A stretch of 64,000 nt of DNA from Straminergon stramineum (lineage: Eukaryota; Streptophyta; Bryopsida; Hypnales; Calliergonaceae). The stretch is taken from the NCBI GenBank assembly GCA_963920665.1, contig OY987267.1:12896001-12960000 (forward strand). The letters run 5' to 3'. This document shows positions 1 to 13,900 of this stretch, piece by piece; the first letter of the stretch is position 1, and each line of letters opens with the position of its first letter. The notes under the pieces were generated by a model. The model worked only from the letters and a program-made list of their open reading frames with translations. It searched no databases and was not told the origin of the DNA. Both the position numbers and the translations under genes were made by a program.

Positions 1-3000
1 CCATCACCTTAGTAAACTTAATAGAATAAGAAGTCCCATTTGTTGCTATTGTTGAATAGCTAAAACAACAATGGTTTATGTATTTGCTTCATAAGGATAA
101 AAATTTGCTACCAAAATTAATTAGTATATTTGAGAGTTTTTTTAAGAGTCATGCTAATATATGCATTTTAAGTTTGTTGCACATAAAGTTTGAGCATAGA
201 ATATTGGTACCAACATGTATAAGATCTTCTAGTCTTCTCAAATCATGAAATAAAAAAATAGGTACAAATCGTGTCTTGCAAAAATAAATTGGAAACTTCA
301 TGAGGATGTGGATCTCACATGTGTCCATTCCAAAAATCAAACCAAACTAATGTTAAGTTAGTGAGGTGCAATAGGTGTCTTTAGCCCACACTGCATATTA
401 TAGCCTTCACAAGAAATTTACTAGCTTAAAACAAGCAAGACGATTTTAATCAAGTGGCAAAATAACATAATCATGAATTGTGGTCTTTGTACCTGAAGGG
501 CTCTGAGCAACATTTCATAAATGCTCCATGCTAAGGAGTTTCTACCGCCTCCAATGAAACCAATTTTTTCACTTCCAAACTAAGGTAAAACAACCCATTG
601 TGGTTAGAATTAGGAGTTTGTACTCATGCCATTGTTGAAATTTTTTCATTTTTTTCCTACATAAAGACAAGTGTGAGAAGCAATGAGAGCATTTGAAATT
701 ATATTTTTTTGACGAAGTATGAATTTGCTATGAATTTTAAAAGTGTTCAGCCCATCATGGCCCAACAGAGTCTGTAGACTACCCTAGAACCAACAAAATT
801 TGTATCCATCATGCTCATCTTACACACCTAAAGCAGTCACAATAATTTATAATGTGAAAGTCCCCCAAAAGTCACTTCCTATAACGAAATTACACTAAAA
901 AGTTAGAAGTTCCTAATGCAATCACTAATTACTCCATTACTATTAGGTAAGACACTGATTGTGGGCCAAATCTCATTTAGTAATAAAACCCATGATGGGG
1001 TTTGAAAAAACCCATAATGGGGTCATTCCTTAGGTGTTCACCATGGGTCATCTGACCACAATGGGGTGTTTTACCTTAAACAAAGTGTAGCTAATTTTGG
1101 GAATGCCAAACTAATGTGATGCCTTCTTGGCATATGGAAAAAGCAGTGGTAAGTTGTAAGTTGGATGGATGACAACTCTTTTTTTTATGTGAAGCCACTT
1201 GCGTCTAATTTTAATTAGAAGTTGCATCTATATCAAAACATAGATTTTTTTATTTCTAGAGTCCAATTAAGTAGTAACCCCTGAAGGCCCAAGTAGTTTC
1301 TGTACTTTTTCACAATTTTGAACTTAGATTGACAATATGCATTGTACATCAAGCTTATTACATGATATCAATTGTACTTTTGAACTTCCCTATTCAAAAT
1401 GAAAATCTAAATATGAAATTCATTTAGATATACTTCTGAGAATATAGGAAAATGAAGTTATAACTTTGACAAGTTGAACAAGTCAGAGGCCCAAAACATG
1501 CTCCTTGGGCCTTGAGGGGGTAAGGTAGGAGGTCCATAAAGTGTCCATCTAAAAGCTAAAATTGAATTTTGGGGAGGTGATACTTCTTGAAATATTTTTC
1601 AGTAAATTTTTCTTGAAAGACAAGAAGAATTGACATCTAACCCAAGTCATTTCATATTTTTTGGAGCTTTGTAGAATTACTTATGAAATTTTGAAGTCGA
1701 AATGGTGTAGGGCTCTAAAACCATCCACTTCCTCAAATGAACATAGTTGGTACATCCATGTAAAGATGAAAATATTCCATGTACAAATAGTGTACATTTG
1801 ACAAGTGGGTGGTTCAAAATGCCCTAACAAAGTTCAAGCCTCCTACCTTAACCCCAGAATGACCCTGAGGACATAATCTGTCCTGGAGCATTTTTTTGAG
1901 CCCAATAATGCAAAATCATTGTTGTATTTGGAAAATTTGTTAACTACACTATTGTAGGGCTTGAGATTGTGAATCCAGAGGTGTCTAAAAATTTTTATGC
2001 TAACTTGTCTTCCGAATTATACAAGTTGAACTAGTATGCAAGGTTCCCTGACCGAGAAGAAAAGTACTCTGCCAACTCAGATTTTGGTGTCAACCCACCA
2101 ATCCCACCCTTCCATTCACTTGATCACCCCCTCAACTACCTTGCAAGATCATTTTCAACGAAATGCATCGTCAGATTTGCCTAAATTTTTCTAAGGAGTT
2201 AGGCATGTTCAGTATTGTTGAACCCACCGTTCAGATCACCCTTTGTCAATACCCATTTTTTTCACAAAATGATCGTAGTAGATTCCCAGGCATTGGCACT
2301 GCTTGATACAGTCAACTTTGCAATCATCGTAGGAAAATTATGCTGCCTCTTTTGCCAATTTTTTGGACACAAGTGCAAGTCATCTTGTCAACTCTATAAT
2401 CTCAAAGTTTCAGTGCAATTCGAAGTGGCAATCGTGCTTTGGCAATCGTGAAGCGCATAAAAATGCCACAAAAAGCAGGTTTCAACAACCATGCATACTA
2501 CTCTTGCAATCAATCTGCCATACTTTTCTGTCAAATTTTCTCTTGAAAAATTTCTCATACCTCACCCTCATACCATGGTTCCAATCAATACGGTTAATAT
2601 TTCCAATCCACCCATTTTGCAAATTGAGAAATTGCAACTTTCTTTGTCTCTGTATCATGGCTATAAAGGAACAGAAATCCTAGGGTCATTTCGGGGTTAA
2701 AGGTAGTTTATAACTTATGCTATCCGCACAATAAAATACATGAGCTCCCAGCTCAAAAATTGGCAATGGAGAAAATGTAGAGGTCCTGAAATCAATTTTG
2801 AGAACAACAAAAACACACCCTCTTGTATAAACTACAAAAAAAAAGAGGGAGAATGTTGTCTATGATGATCACATTGCGTACTTTTGGAGTGGACTTCATT
2901 GATTTCGTAGGGTAGTACAATCAATTGCAAAGTAGCGTTCAAGGTTAGCACACTCTAAATGCATTGCATGTGGCAATACTATTTGCACTATAAAAAAATC

Positions 3001-5280
3001 AAGATTTTTAGACATCTTAGAAAACTGGACATGGCATTTAGAGTTACAAGGAAGTAATCAACTATGATGTCACCTTAAATTCGTTATTTTTGTTAGGCCA
3101 AAAACATAATAAAATCCAATATAACATGCCCGATTAGAGCTTGTTTTTTTCTAACATCACAGAAAATATGGTCTTCCAAGGTCTCGACAATGTGGCGCGT
3201 GGATGCCACATGGTCGAGAATAGCCTCAAGGGATTTTTTTTCATCTAGCACATCTATGAAGTGGCACTTGATGTGGTGGTATTGCGGTAGGAAAAGTGAC
3301 ATGGTGGGTGATTGCAAGAAACACTTGCCCTATTTTTTATCCCCTTGCCCTCAAACAAATGGGCTCTTATTCATAACTTTTGCATTGTTTGTTCATTTTG
3401 GTATGAAATTTAGAATGAAAATACATGCTATAGTTGCAAACATTGAATAATTTTTAAAAAAAATTTAAAATTAGTGTACTATTTTAAACCTATCCTCCAT
3501 TGGGTTCTACTTTGGCTATTAAGGGGCGGTTTTTAGTCCTATTTTTTACCCAAAAATGCAAATTTAAAGCCAAAAATTGTATAAACATGTTGGAGGTCTA
3601 TTAACATTACAAGGAATGATATGAATTTTTATGAAAATATCAACATGTCAGTTGTACACATGGGGTCAAAGTGACCTTCCTTTGCATGAAGGCTACAAAG
3701 AGGGAAAACATTTCCTATATGAGTTCTTTGGTGCAATGCAAGCACAATTTTCTCAAGCAAAATGACTTTTTTTTGAGATTTTTTAATTACTAAAAATGAA
3801 AAGGTCTATAGACCCCTTTTCAATTATTTTTTACTCTCGGTGGCTTTGGTAGTATTTGCAACAATCAATAATACTATATAGTACTGCATGGTACTAAATT
3901 GATGGTTGAGATTTGTAGGTGCCTTGCATCAACACTTTTGATTTGCAAGGATATTGCTAATACATAGTACTAGTAGTACTATATAGTTCAGTTAATCATG
4001 TGGCCCAAAACTATGTTTTTCAGTTGAAAAAGTGAAGTACTTCTTGCAATCACCCATTGGCAGGAAAAGTGACATGGTTATCAATGATGATGACAGAGCA
4101 TGCATAGTCAACACACTATTATGTCATTGAAAATTTTTCATGCAACTTTTTGAGACATCAAATTAGATGTCTATATGTTTTTTAGACATCAATTGATGCA
4201 CACTATAGTACCATATACATAAGACAAGATCAACAAAAAATAATTATTTAAAATAAATTAAAAATAAAATGAAGAAGCTAAATTGTTGAATTCAATAAGA
4301 ATTAAGGAAAACTTACCATCTACCATCAAGAGAATTTTTTATGGCAAAATGAAGGAGTTCCGTCATTGAAAGTTAGTGAGAACGTAGGGTAGAGAGGACA
4401 TATTTGTATTCATTGTTTGTTCATGGTGAGACAAAAGATATAGGATAACTAAAATGTGGGAACTTGACCATTGTACATTTTGACATTTTTTTCAAACATC
4501 TAGACGTTATTTTAGACATTTTACACTATTATAATGTTGTAATTTTCAAATTTTTTTGTCAATTTGATTTAAGAAGTGTAAATAGTGGTTGTTAATTAGT
4601 CAAATTTCCTTAGCATGTAAAATAGAGATGTAGATATTATGCGAGAGTTGAAATGGTAAAATTTTTGGATATAGAAAAGAACTAATTAGCAATATATAGA
4701 GAAGTCAAACTGATGGAGTACCTCACTTGGTGAACAATCACCTTCCTAATTTTAGAACTATATGTCCAAAGATCTAGTTGATTTTTGGGTAGTTCATAAC
4801 ATTTGTTGTATGACTAACACACTCAAATTTTCTGATTTCAGAAATGTAATTCTCGGCATTCAAATTTGTGAAATTGTCTAATGGTTTTTGTTGTATGAAG
4901 CTTTTGTTTATTTAACTGTAGGATATTGCTTTCTGAGAGTGGAGTTTCTATCTAATCAACTAAGTGCTAAGCTTGAAAGTGTGCATTCACCTACAAGTTA
5001 GTACTCTTGTTGGTTGGTCAAAATCTTTGCCTAGATCTTCAAAATTGATGTCAAAATAGTATTTCAAAATTTTTCAATTGAAAGATGACTCTTAGTATTC
5101 TAAAAATCCAAAAGTTGAAAGGAACTCATGTTGGGAAAAATTTCCCAAAACTTAAAAAAATCAGAGGCCAAAAAATCCTGAAAATTTCTCAAAGGCCAGC
5201 CAAACTAGTCTGAAGGATTCTCTATGCAAGCTAGCTATCAAAAGATAAAGGTCCAATCAATTAGGACATGCCTAGTCAAC
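1..5280. other. AT-rich intergenic DNA, no gene seen
   Basis: Both strands carry only short open frames with no recognisable motif, no codon-like composition and no convincing splice-bounded exons. Homopolymer A/T runs are frequent. A partly palindromic cluster of TAGTACT-like words lies near 3870-3985. I see nothing that supports a gene here; old decayed repeats are the likeliest content. Confidence 0.6.
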
Positions 5281-5284
5281 AATT

Positions 5285-6590
5285 GTAGATGGGTGTGAGC
5301 CCAAGTTTTGTCACCTAGGACTCACTAATATTTTTTTTTGATCTTTTGCAAAATGAAGTGCAAAAAATAATACAACCCCCCCAAAAGAGTGTAAAATCAA
5401 AATAGGTATGTTACATATCAACATAGTATTTGGTCATATTTTGAATATTTTTAACTAATTAGATTCAAATCCCACATATAAATAGGTTAGGGACCACAAA
5501 ATCACAATATTTACCAACCTTTAGTAGAATTGTCCAAAATGGCCTAATCTGCTATGTGTATGATAGTAAAAGGCTAAAATTGGTTAGAGAGAACTTGGTG
5601 AGAATCCTAGAGCCTAGTTCCATGAATAGATTTTTAATTCCCATTCAAATTTCCATTCAAATTCCCACTTTTCGTAGAAACCTCAATTATTAGCTTACAA
5701 GTTGAAAAAACTCTCAATGGACTAATGGACAGAATATATGACCAGAGGATGATGTTCCAAGATTGAATTCACACTAATAATTCAATGGTGAAATCCCTTT
5801 GTTAAGATTCCTCTCTATATGAAAGATTCCCTAGACTTGGTAATTAAAAGATGGTGCTGGATTTTATTCACCTTTAATAATTGTGGAGAGTCTAGAGATG
5901 GACTCATATATCTTTTGTAGGATTCCATAAAAGGTTCCACAAAAAGTTTTGGAATTTTCTGATGGTTAGAAAATGCCTTTCTGAATGATTAACTGCTTTA
6001 GCTTCTAATGAGAAATTCATAGAAATTACCCAAGTGACACTAAAATCTCATTAAAAATTAGAATAACTTCTTTTATGTTAATAAGATTTTCCAATAAGTT
6101 TCAAGACATTCCGATAGTCAAAAGGGCCCGAACTTGTAAGATTCCTCTAGAATTGGTGAAATTTAAAGATTACAGTGGAGTTGACCAATGGATTAGGAGC
6201 ATACGGAAGAAGAATTAGGTCAAAAATAGGTTTTTTTTATTACTCCCCCATACCTTCTTAAGAGCCTAAGCTAGTTACTTTTGTCAAAAATCAAATTCAA
6301 AAGTTGGGTTTTAAATTCTTTTTGGTATTAAGTTGGCGCTAGGATTTGATGAGATTTTGAAGTTAGGAAGAGTAGAGGGTATGAACAATTTGAAAATGGC
6401 CTTCTGAAGTCAATGGCACAATCCATTTATGATTTGGATTTGATCTCCAAAAGCTAGAAAATAGAACAGTATAGAAAGACAAAATTGGTAAATTATGATG
6501 AAAATCGTAATTGATAAATTTACCATGTTGAAATGAGAGGAAGTAGATGCTCTTGGAAGAATATATAAGGGCACTCCTTTCAAATCACCC
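5285..6590 (+). repeat. Diverged repeat, copy A of an inverted pair
   Basis: Read forward, this segment matches the reverse complement of about 31255-32570 along most of its length; paired positions add to roughly 37,845. Matching landmarks by eye include GAGAACTTGGTGAGAA near 5590, TTAGGAGCATACG near 6190 and TTACCATGTTGAAAT near 6520. Identity looks like roughly 75-85 percent with small indels. No protein is encoded. Size and lack of coding suggest a solo LTR or non-autonomous element, but no ends or target duplication were identified. Weaker similarity may continue past 6590. Confidence 0.6.
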
Positions 6591-7650
6591 CTTGATTCAT
6601 TTGAAAATTTCTTATTACAATCTAGGTCCATTTAATAATTTTAGTTGGATTTTGACCATTCAACATTACTCTTGTATGCACTTCTTTTTAATAATTTTGT
6701 ACTAATTTATGAGCTCTTGTGTTGTTTTTGTGTATTATTTATATACTCATCCTAGAACAATCCTTCACCATACTTTGGTAATGCCGCTTTGAAGGTCTTC
6801 TACTTTATATTGTGAGTTTCTAAACTACTAAGTGGAAAATTTCTTAATTGAGAAATCCCCTAGAATTTGGGTTTGATTGTACTGACTAGTTTGTACTATG
6901 TTTTGAACTAACAAGTGGTTGTATTAACCTCTTTACTCTTATATATTTATGTGTAGTTGTTTACTTATACCAAATTGACTTGTAAAAATTGTCTTAGTTT
7001 CTTGTTGTTATTTTATAATGGTAGAGCTTTGATACTGAGAATTTTGGGAGTCAATAAAATTTACTGTATTTTCTAAGAGACAACAAAGGCACAAAGCAAT
7101 AAACTCAGATACTATAGAAATTGATAGAATTTAGGATTTTTTTAAAAGATGGCAGAGCTCTGGTTTTGAAAGTTTGGAATTTGTTAACTTTAAGCTTGAG
7201 AGGAAGTTTGAAAGGAATTTGTTTAAAAAAAAAAATAATGATTAAAAAGTAAAAGATTAAGCCTCAAGAATTTAAAATTAGAAGCATAAAGTCATCTTTA
7301 GTGATAAAAAAATTTCAAAAGAAACTCAAACTAAGGTGTTCAAATATCCAACTAATTTAGGAAACAAAAACCCTTCCGGCCAAGGCCATTAACCCCTAGC
7401 CAAAGCCAAGCCTTCGACAAAGAAGACTAAACCTCCAATACGGGGGTAAAGGCCCAGGACCGGGTGGCCAAGCTCCAGCCCACAACTAGTGGACAGCTAG
7501 TGAGTGGTTAGTTGGCTAGGCTTTTCGAGTCTAGGCATAACCAACGAGGTCCTCGCATGGGTGGACTGCTATTAGGGCTCTTAGGTGAGCAAAGCCTAGT
7601 CAACGCTATGGTAGGGCTCCCCTTGCTAGGTCCTTTGCCAATTAGAGTAG
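6591..7650. other. AT-rich spacer with a GC-richer patch at 7375-7640
   Basis: Mostly AT-rich non-coding sequence. A short patch at 7375-7640 is clearly richer in C and G (many GCC, AAGCC and CTAG words) and reads like a fragment of another repeat. The 71-codon frame at 7512-7727 has no recognisable motif and is not called as a gene. Confidence 0.45.
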
Positions 7651-8890
7651 TAGCTATTAGTCCCTGTATGAGCACCAATTTACCTACCTTTGGTAAATCA
7701 CGAATACAACTAGGTTTTGGATTTTAACTAAGTGAATCCTACTTTTGGGTGTCTAACTTTAGTCCATTGTACCTTTCAAGCACTGAATCTTTTTCTAAGT
7801 GCCTAACATGACCCCAAACATGCAAAAATTTCTTAATCTACATTCGGTGTCCTTAGTTGACTGAAAAGATTAAGCCGTTGTGGTTTTTGGATGGAACTCA
7901 TTTTAGGGAGAAACTAACTTTAAAACCCTCTAGAGAATTCTTTTCCATTTCAAAAAACCTAAAATTCAATCTTATCCGACTTTCCTAGCCAAAGTTATGA
8001 GTAGATGAAGTTTGACTACTATTCGGTTATTTAAACTTCATCCATCAATTAAGTGTAGTTTCCTAATTCAAAGTGATTCGAAATTTCTAGAAGTGCTTCA
8101 AGAGGCTTATCCCTACATAAATCTAAAGTTTGGTCCTAAGTAGAAACTTCTATGGATTTCTCATCCAACCCTGGTCTACACTTCATCCCTCATTATTTTT
8201 TGGGTTTTTCATGATTTTCCCTAATTGAGAGTGTCCTATAGGCACTACTCAACCTCTTCTACAAGCCTAGGGTCCTAAATTCCTCATTCAACTTCTACCT
8301 TCTAACCTTGTGATTGACTCTCTTTAGCGTTCAAGGCTTAGATTAGCCTTCACCTATTTACTATTCTGTGGTAAGGTCATATTTATCCTTTGTATCCCTT
8401 AATTTTCTCTCCAGATTGGTAAGACACTTGCCAATCCGATATTCCCATTAAAAATTCTTGATGGATGAAGTTCGACCACTAATTTGCACTTAAAACTTCA
8501 TCCACTAATTCCTTCTAATTTAGAATTTAGAATTGATTTTTTTTTCTTTTGCCTTTAAACTCTAATTAATAGCCTCTTTTTAATCGCCTTAATTTGCTAC
8601 CTTTTTCTATGTCTAACTATTTTACATCCAAATTATGTTCTAATCTTCATTTGACAATAATTTCTTTGTTTGTACTCTGATTTGGGTGTGCATTAGGTTT
8701 TTGGAAAGCTACAAACCTTCCTTCTAGGTTTCTTCTCTAAGAAGTGACCTAACCTATAGCCTTAATTCCAAATTGTCAAAACTTTATGTGTAGCTATTAT
8801 TGCGACCTACATTTTTCTTTTTTCATGGCTCAACGAGCACCTAAAAGTCTACAATTCATGTGCCCAGCAAGGCATTTCGACACTTCTAAA
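7651..8890 (+). repeat. Dispersed repeat with GATGAAGTT hairpins, copy A
   Basis: Contains two hairpin-like blocks, at about 8003-8045 and 8461-8513. In each, a GATGAAGTT word is followed 20-30 bases later by AAACTTCATCC. The first is preceded by AAAGTTATGAGT. The same blocks recur in the same order at 25.5-26.8 kb, and flanking text is also shared in diverged form (for example the stretch near 7768 against 25320). No coding capacity is seen. The repeat class is unknown. Confidence 0.5.
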
Positions 8891-9180
8891 TTTCTAGATA
8901 CAACTAGTTAAACGTTCGCCTCCATGAATACCCCACTTCCCTTGGATTGCAGTAAGAATAAAATCAAGGTTTATGTTTGAAGTCAAGGAAAAAAGCTTGA
9001 ATCTTTGTTTCTACCAAGTTTACACACACAAAATGGGGACCATTAGGAACTTCAAAAGGCAGGTGAATACGGTGGCCATGATGGTGCATTAAAATACAAT
9101 AAAAAGTCAATTTGTTACTCACTTCCATATCCACACTATGTGGATCAAAAAAGGACCCTGAAATGACCCATGCTGACAAG

Positions 9181-9935
9181 AGTGTAGCCTAAATAATCCT
9201 TCATTTGTTGAAGAAAGCATCCTCAGATCCCTGGAACAACTAGGCCTCTGATACACGGGGTTGTCGAAGGATTGCATTTAAAATCTGATCCCTCAGTTCT
9301 GTAGATGGATTCCTAAAAACCTAGGAGTATGATAGGGCATTTTTCTGTGCATATTGTCGGACAGGTTTGTTGGACTTGAACAAACCGTTAAACCAACTAT
9401 AGACCTCCACCTGCAAATGCCGGTCTTGCACAAGACCGGCCCACTGTGGGGGGTAAATTACGCTATACTTATCATTTGTGAGTTTTTTCATTGGATTGTC
9501 ATTCACTAGAACAACGTAATCAAGAGAATCTAATTTAAGGATGTTGAGTAATGTTGCCATATCTTTTAGAAAATACTGCATATTTGATTTTTGGAGATTT
9601 TTATATGTTAATAAGATACAATGATCCTGAGATAAAATGGTTACATCTTGTTTGTTTATTACCTTTGATTGATTCAGCAAAACCGCCACTGCCCGGTTCA
9701 CGTTACTTGCCGACATGGAGCTCCAAACCCCAGGTTTGCATTATGGTACAACCACTCGAGGAGGTTCATAGAGTCTTCTCGCATCTTGAAGCTCAACTAG
9801 TTGGTGGTCGCATCAACGTGCTATTGCACCAAGACTCCATTGAATTCCAAGACGACATGATACTGCTGTCTTGGCACCTTTCTCAACAAATGTGCTTGCA
9901 CGTCATCCCCCAAACCTGCAAGAGACAGTAAAAAT
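9181..9935. other. Open frames on both strands, no recognisable gene
   Basis: A 131-codon frame opening with ATG at 9716 on the minus strand and a 126-codon frame at 9551-9931 on the plus strand overlap. Base composition is more balanced than in the flanks, so this may be an exon remnant of a gene or element. The minus-strand frame has a donor-like site (AAG followed by GTAATA) 18 codons after its ATG, and the plus strand has an acceptor-like TTGATTCAG at the same place. I cannot choose between strands and recognise no domain in either. Confidence 0.25.
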
Positions 9936-10002
9936 GGTTAGTTAGAGACGAGACCGTAACCATTAACGTGAACATTGATTCATGAGAAATAAAATGCACG
10001 AG

Positions 10003-10335
10003 TGTCACCTGGTGCACCAGCGACAGCTCCATCTATAGCTCACCTTCCTGTGCTCCAGTTAGTTCTTGCGTCGATTGCAACTCCTACGCCACTACCATAA
10101 AGGTGCATGTATTTGTCACCTGGTGCAGTAGAGACGGCTCTACTTGTGGCTCCCCTTCCTGCGCCTGAGTTAGCCCTTGTGTTGGTTGCAACTCCTCCAC
10201 CACTACCATGAGGGCGCATACGCTTGTCACCTTAGGCACCACCCACGACCCCACCTCCGGACCCCTTTTTCCTACTCGTGCCAGCCATTGCATTGGTTGC
10301 AACTCCTCTGTGAACGTCATCGGCAAATCCTGCCT
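10003..10335. repeat. Three tandem 111-bp repeats
   Basis: Units begin with TGTCACC at 10003 and 10114 and with TGTCAC at 10225, so the period is exactly 111 bases (37 codons). Shared landmarks in each unit are TGTCAC at the start and TTGCAACTCCT about two thirds along. On the minus strand the last two units read as open 37-residue repeats sharing EELQP; the third is broken by stop codons. This looks like a repetitive segment of a decayed protein gene, perhaps in a transposon. No function is assigned. Confidence 0.6.
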
Positions 10336-10447
10336 GCAGCCTCTGTCGACCTTGTGCCTACTCAATCATGATTCCAAAAAGGCACGTATTCACCTGCCTC
10401 ACGGCTTCTATTGCCTGAACACTCCTCATACGAGCGTTGATCTTATT

Positions 10448-10762
10448 TTAGAGTTCGACTTTATAAGAGAGTGGTTTCTTCTCCTTTTTCTTCTTACCGC
10501 CTTGAATTTCCTCCTCCCCAAGTGACTTCTTCTTCTTCTCATTTTTCTTCTTCTTAGCACGCTGGATTTCCTCTTCCTCTACGAGTTTCTTTTCGTGAGC
10601 AATGACTGAGTGCGGCATTTGTAAGAGTTCATGCTCATAATAAAAGGGTGTCCTCAATCGCCCATTACTAGACACCAAATCATTCAAATCCCTATACCAA
10701 GCCGCTAGATCGTCCCTGACTTTCAAGGCTTCATATTCGCGATCATTTACTATCTGATTCAA
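10448..10762 (-). CDS. Lys/Glu-rich open frame, possible gene fragment
   Basis: A 104-codon frame without an ATG start (it opens at a TTG), so it would be an exon or a broken remnant. The N-terminal half has mixed composition, including VRDDLAAWYRDLNDLV. The C-terminal half holds two copies of an EEEIQ-x-x-KKKK module and would be highly charged and probably disordered. It lies next to the 111-bp repeat and may belong to the same decayed unit, but the frames differ. I do not recognise the family and could not define splice sites; chance openness of low-complexity DNA is possible. Confidence 0.25.
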   Translation of the reverse strand: MNQIVNDREYEALKVRDDLAAWYRDLNDLVSSNGRLRTPFYYEHELLQMPHSVIAHEKKLVEEEEIQRAKKKKNEKKKKSLGEEEIQGGKKKKEKKPLSYKVEL

Positions 10763-10904
10763 ATCACACCAATGAAATCCTCGTATTTAAAAATGAGAGG
10801 TTGTTGTACTTAAAGTTAAAAAATAAGTCAAAACAAATTTAGCGCCTTAAAAAGTTAACGAAAAAATGCAAAGTCAAAAAAATTTATATTTCACAATCTA
10901 AGAA

Positions 10905-10908
<4 letters not shown>

Positions 10909-10988
<80 letters not shown>
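10909..10988. repeat. (TA)n microsatellite, about 40 units
   Basis: An uninterrupted alternating TA tract of about 80 bases, flanked by AT-rich DNA. It is likely to vary in length between individuals. Confidence 0.95.
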
Positions 10989-10991
<3 letters not shown>

Positions 10992-13900
10992 CTACAATTT
11001 TGAATTTTCAGACTTCTAAAATAGAAAAGTGGATCCACTTCAAATTCTAAATTCTAAAGTCCATATCTAATATAATATCAATGTAATTTAAATCCTACGC
11101 ACTAATATTTACTCTAAAATATAGTATATGAATTAAGATGATTGGTAATATTTTCTTGCAAAAATATATAGCTACTATTTTAAGTTTTACATTCTTTTGA
11201 TTCTCTTACAAACGTGTAAACTTACTAGAGTAAGTCTTGTACACATACCATCCATATATCTATACAAAACATGCTCATATATCTGCATCATTAGATGTAC
11301 CTAATAGCTCTTATCTTTTTCAAAATATGGAATCAAGTTATAGCACTTAAAAACAAATCTGTATATTTTGTCATTATTTCACATCATTTTAAATAATTCT
11401 ATAAATACTATCATTAAAAGAAGAAAAAGAATTAACTTTTTTCATTGAATACCCATTTTCTATAGAGAATTATAATATTTTAAAGCAACTTGATTTTCAA
11501 TGTATGTTTGGGTGAAAAAAATAGAAGTATTTTACAAGTTTTAAAATGTTAAAGATTTTCATTATTTTCAAGTTTTGTGTGAAGATTTTATGAAATTGAA
11601 GAGATAAAAAACCTTGAAATTTTTTTAGATGATAGCAATATTGACAATTTACAAAATATAAAATGTCTCTATATGTTTTTCAAAACATAAGCAAGGCTAG
11701 TTTAATTGTAATAAAATCAAATCATTTAAATATTTATTTCATATTTATTACTTAAAAAGAATAGTTTTAATATTGATGTTAAAATACTATAACTATTGAT
11801 AATATTTGATTTGTTTTTTCTGCTTCAGAGTCGTTAGTAGTGATGTACGAAAGTGTTGATAAATTCAAATATTGAAGTTGAAGGTATTGATTTGAAGTTA
11901 TAAAATTTTAAAAGGCATAGGAAATTAATAAAAAAAATTTGGGGGAAACTTTTTAATATCAGGATTTGTATTAAACTTATTTTGCTCAATTCTAAGAAAC
12001 AATTGAGAAAAATATGTGAATTTTACTTTTCAAAACTACAAAAATTCTTGCTTCCTTAATCAAACTAAAATGAGTGCCGATTTGGTGTTTGGTGAGGTGA
12101 AAAAGGATTTCTTGTAAAAAGTTAAGAGAGTTTGAGGTTGGTTCCAAGCTAATTGTGTGTAATTGTTATGTCCAAATTTATTTCATATCTTCATTCTAAA
12201 TTTTATAAATCATTGTTTATACAAGAAATGAAATTAGAGTTGTAACCTATATAATTGAAATTTACTAAGTTACTATGTTCTTATAATGAGCACAAGTAGA
12301 AAAAATGAACACCCAAATCAAAAAAAAAATATTTCTTTTTTTTTGTTGATTAAGATGTATTGATTTGGAGACTATTCAACAAAAAAATGTTCAGTCTTTA
12401 ATTCATTTATTTGTTGATTTATACAACTACAAAAATTTTTTTTTAATATAAATAACATGTAATCCGAAATTTACATGTGACAAGCTGCCACGTTAGTAGT
12501 GGTGAAATTGTCACTTAGGCAACCAGTTTGTTGGGTAAATGGGTAGCTTTAATGTTCAAACTTTGGACCTTTCGATTGAGGTTTAAAGGACTTATTTAAT
12601 AAACCATGCATGAATTCATTTGATTTCAATAAAAGGAAAAAAAAAATTGATTTAGTTAGTTCCTCAAAAGCTTTTTGTTTGTTGGTAAATTCAGTAAAAA
12701 TTTAGTGTCTTTTTAGGCATAGTAAAATAAAATATTTCAAAAAATTTTGAACTTAACAAAAAGAGGGAAATTAAAGTTAACTTTCACCTCTAAAAATTTG
12801 TCTACAATTTTGAATTTAATCAAAGTTATGGACAAAATTTTAAGAGGATGTTTGAAATACCAAAAACAATATTCATTCCAACCTCTCTTCGAATTTTGTC
12901 CATAACTTTGAAGATTCAAAATTATAAATGGATTTTTAAAGGTGAAAATTAACTTCAATTTTCAACTTTTTCTAAGTCCAAAGTTTCAATAAAATTATTC
13001 TACTAAGTCAAAATGGAAACTCAAGTCTAATGATTATAATAAACACCGAATTGTAAATCATTAAATTTAGAAAAAAAATTCTAGAAGTTATGAAGAAAGT
13101 TAAATTAATATTTAAACGTTTGGAATGTAAACCAAATGATGAAAGTTTATTTTGTATTCGAACAAGACTGTAAGTCAAAATAAACAAAAAAAATATTTTT
13201 GAATAAATAGATTAATGAAACATTGACAGTACATGTGAAATCTTTTTTCCTTACATTTATGAAGAATTTCAATGTATTATTATTTCAAAATATATTTTTC
13301 ATGTTTTTAGTGATGATTGTAAGTTAAAGTTTGACAACATTGATAATTATATGATATTACTTTGTCATTTCACATCTTGATGTAGAATATTTGAGTTTTG
13401 TTTTGTCTTCTTAATTTATTGAAAATATATATTTACAATGGGTTATTTTGGGGTTATTGTTCAATTCATTATTTGATAAGATATTGTCACAACATTTATA
13501 AACTTACTTACGTTTAATAAAATTTATAGTTGAAAAGTCTTTAAAAAAGTCTTTAATTTATGATTGATAAAAGATCCTACAATCCCTAATAATTTATTGA
13601 TTTATCCCATTAAATGCTTTAAGTAACTAAATGTATCAATAATTTGTATAGAGATTTCAATTTTTAAATATATATAGTAGTACTATGAAATTTCATTTTC
13701 CCATCCTAAATAATTTCTACAATGTCGTTGCATGCATTCAAATCAATACAAATGTTAAAAATAATCTAATAAAAATTAATCCCATGTATCATCAAAATCA
13801 TTTCTTCTTCTTGCTAGTTTGTCAATCTCAAAGTATATGGAAGCCTAAAAGAGTATGAATTGAAATCTCTATCTTCATAAAAATAATTGCTAAAAATTTA

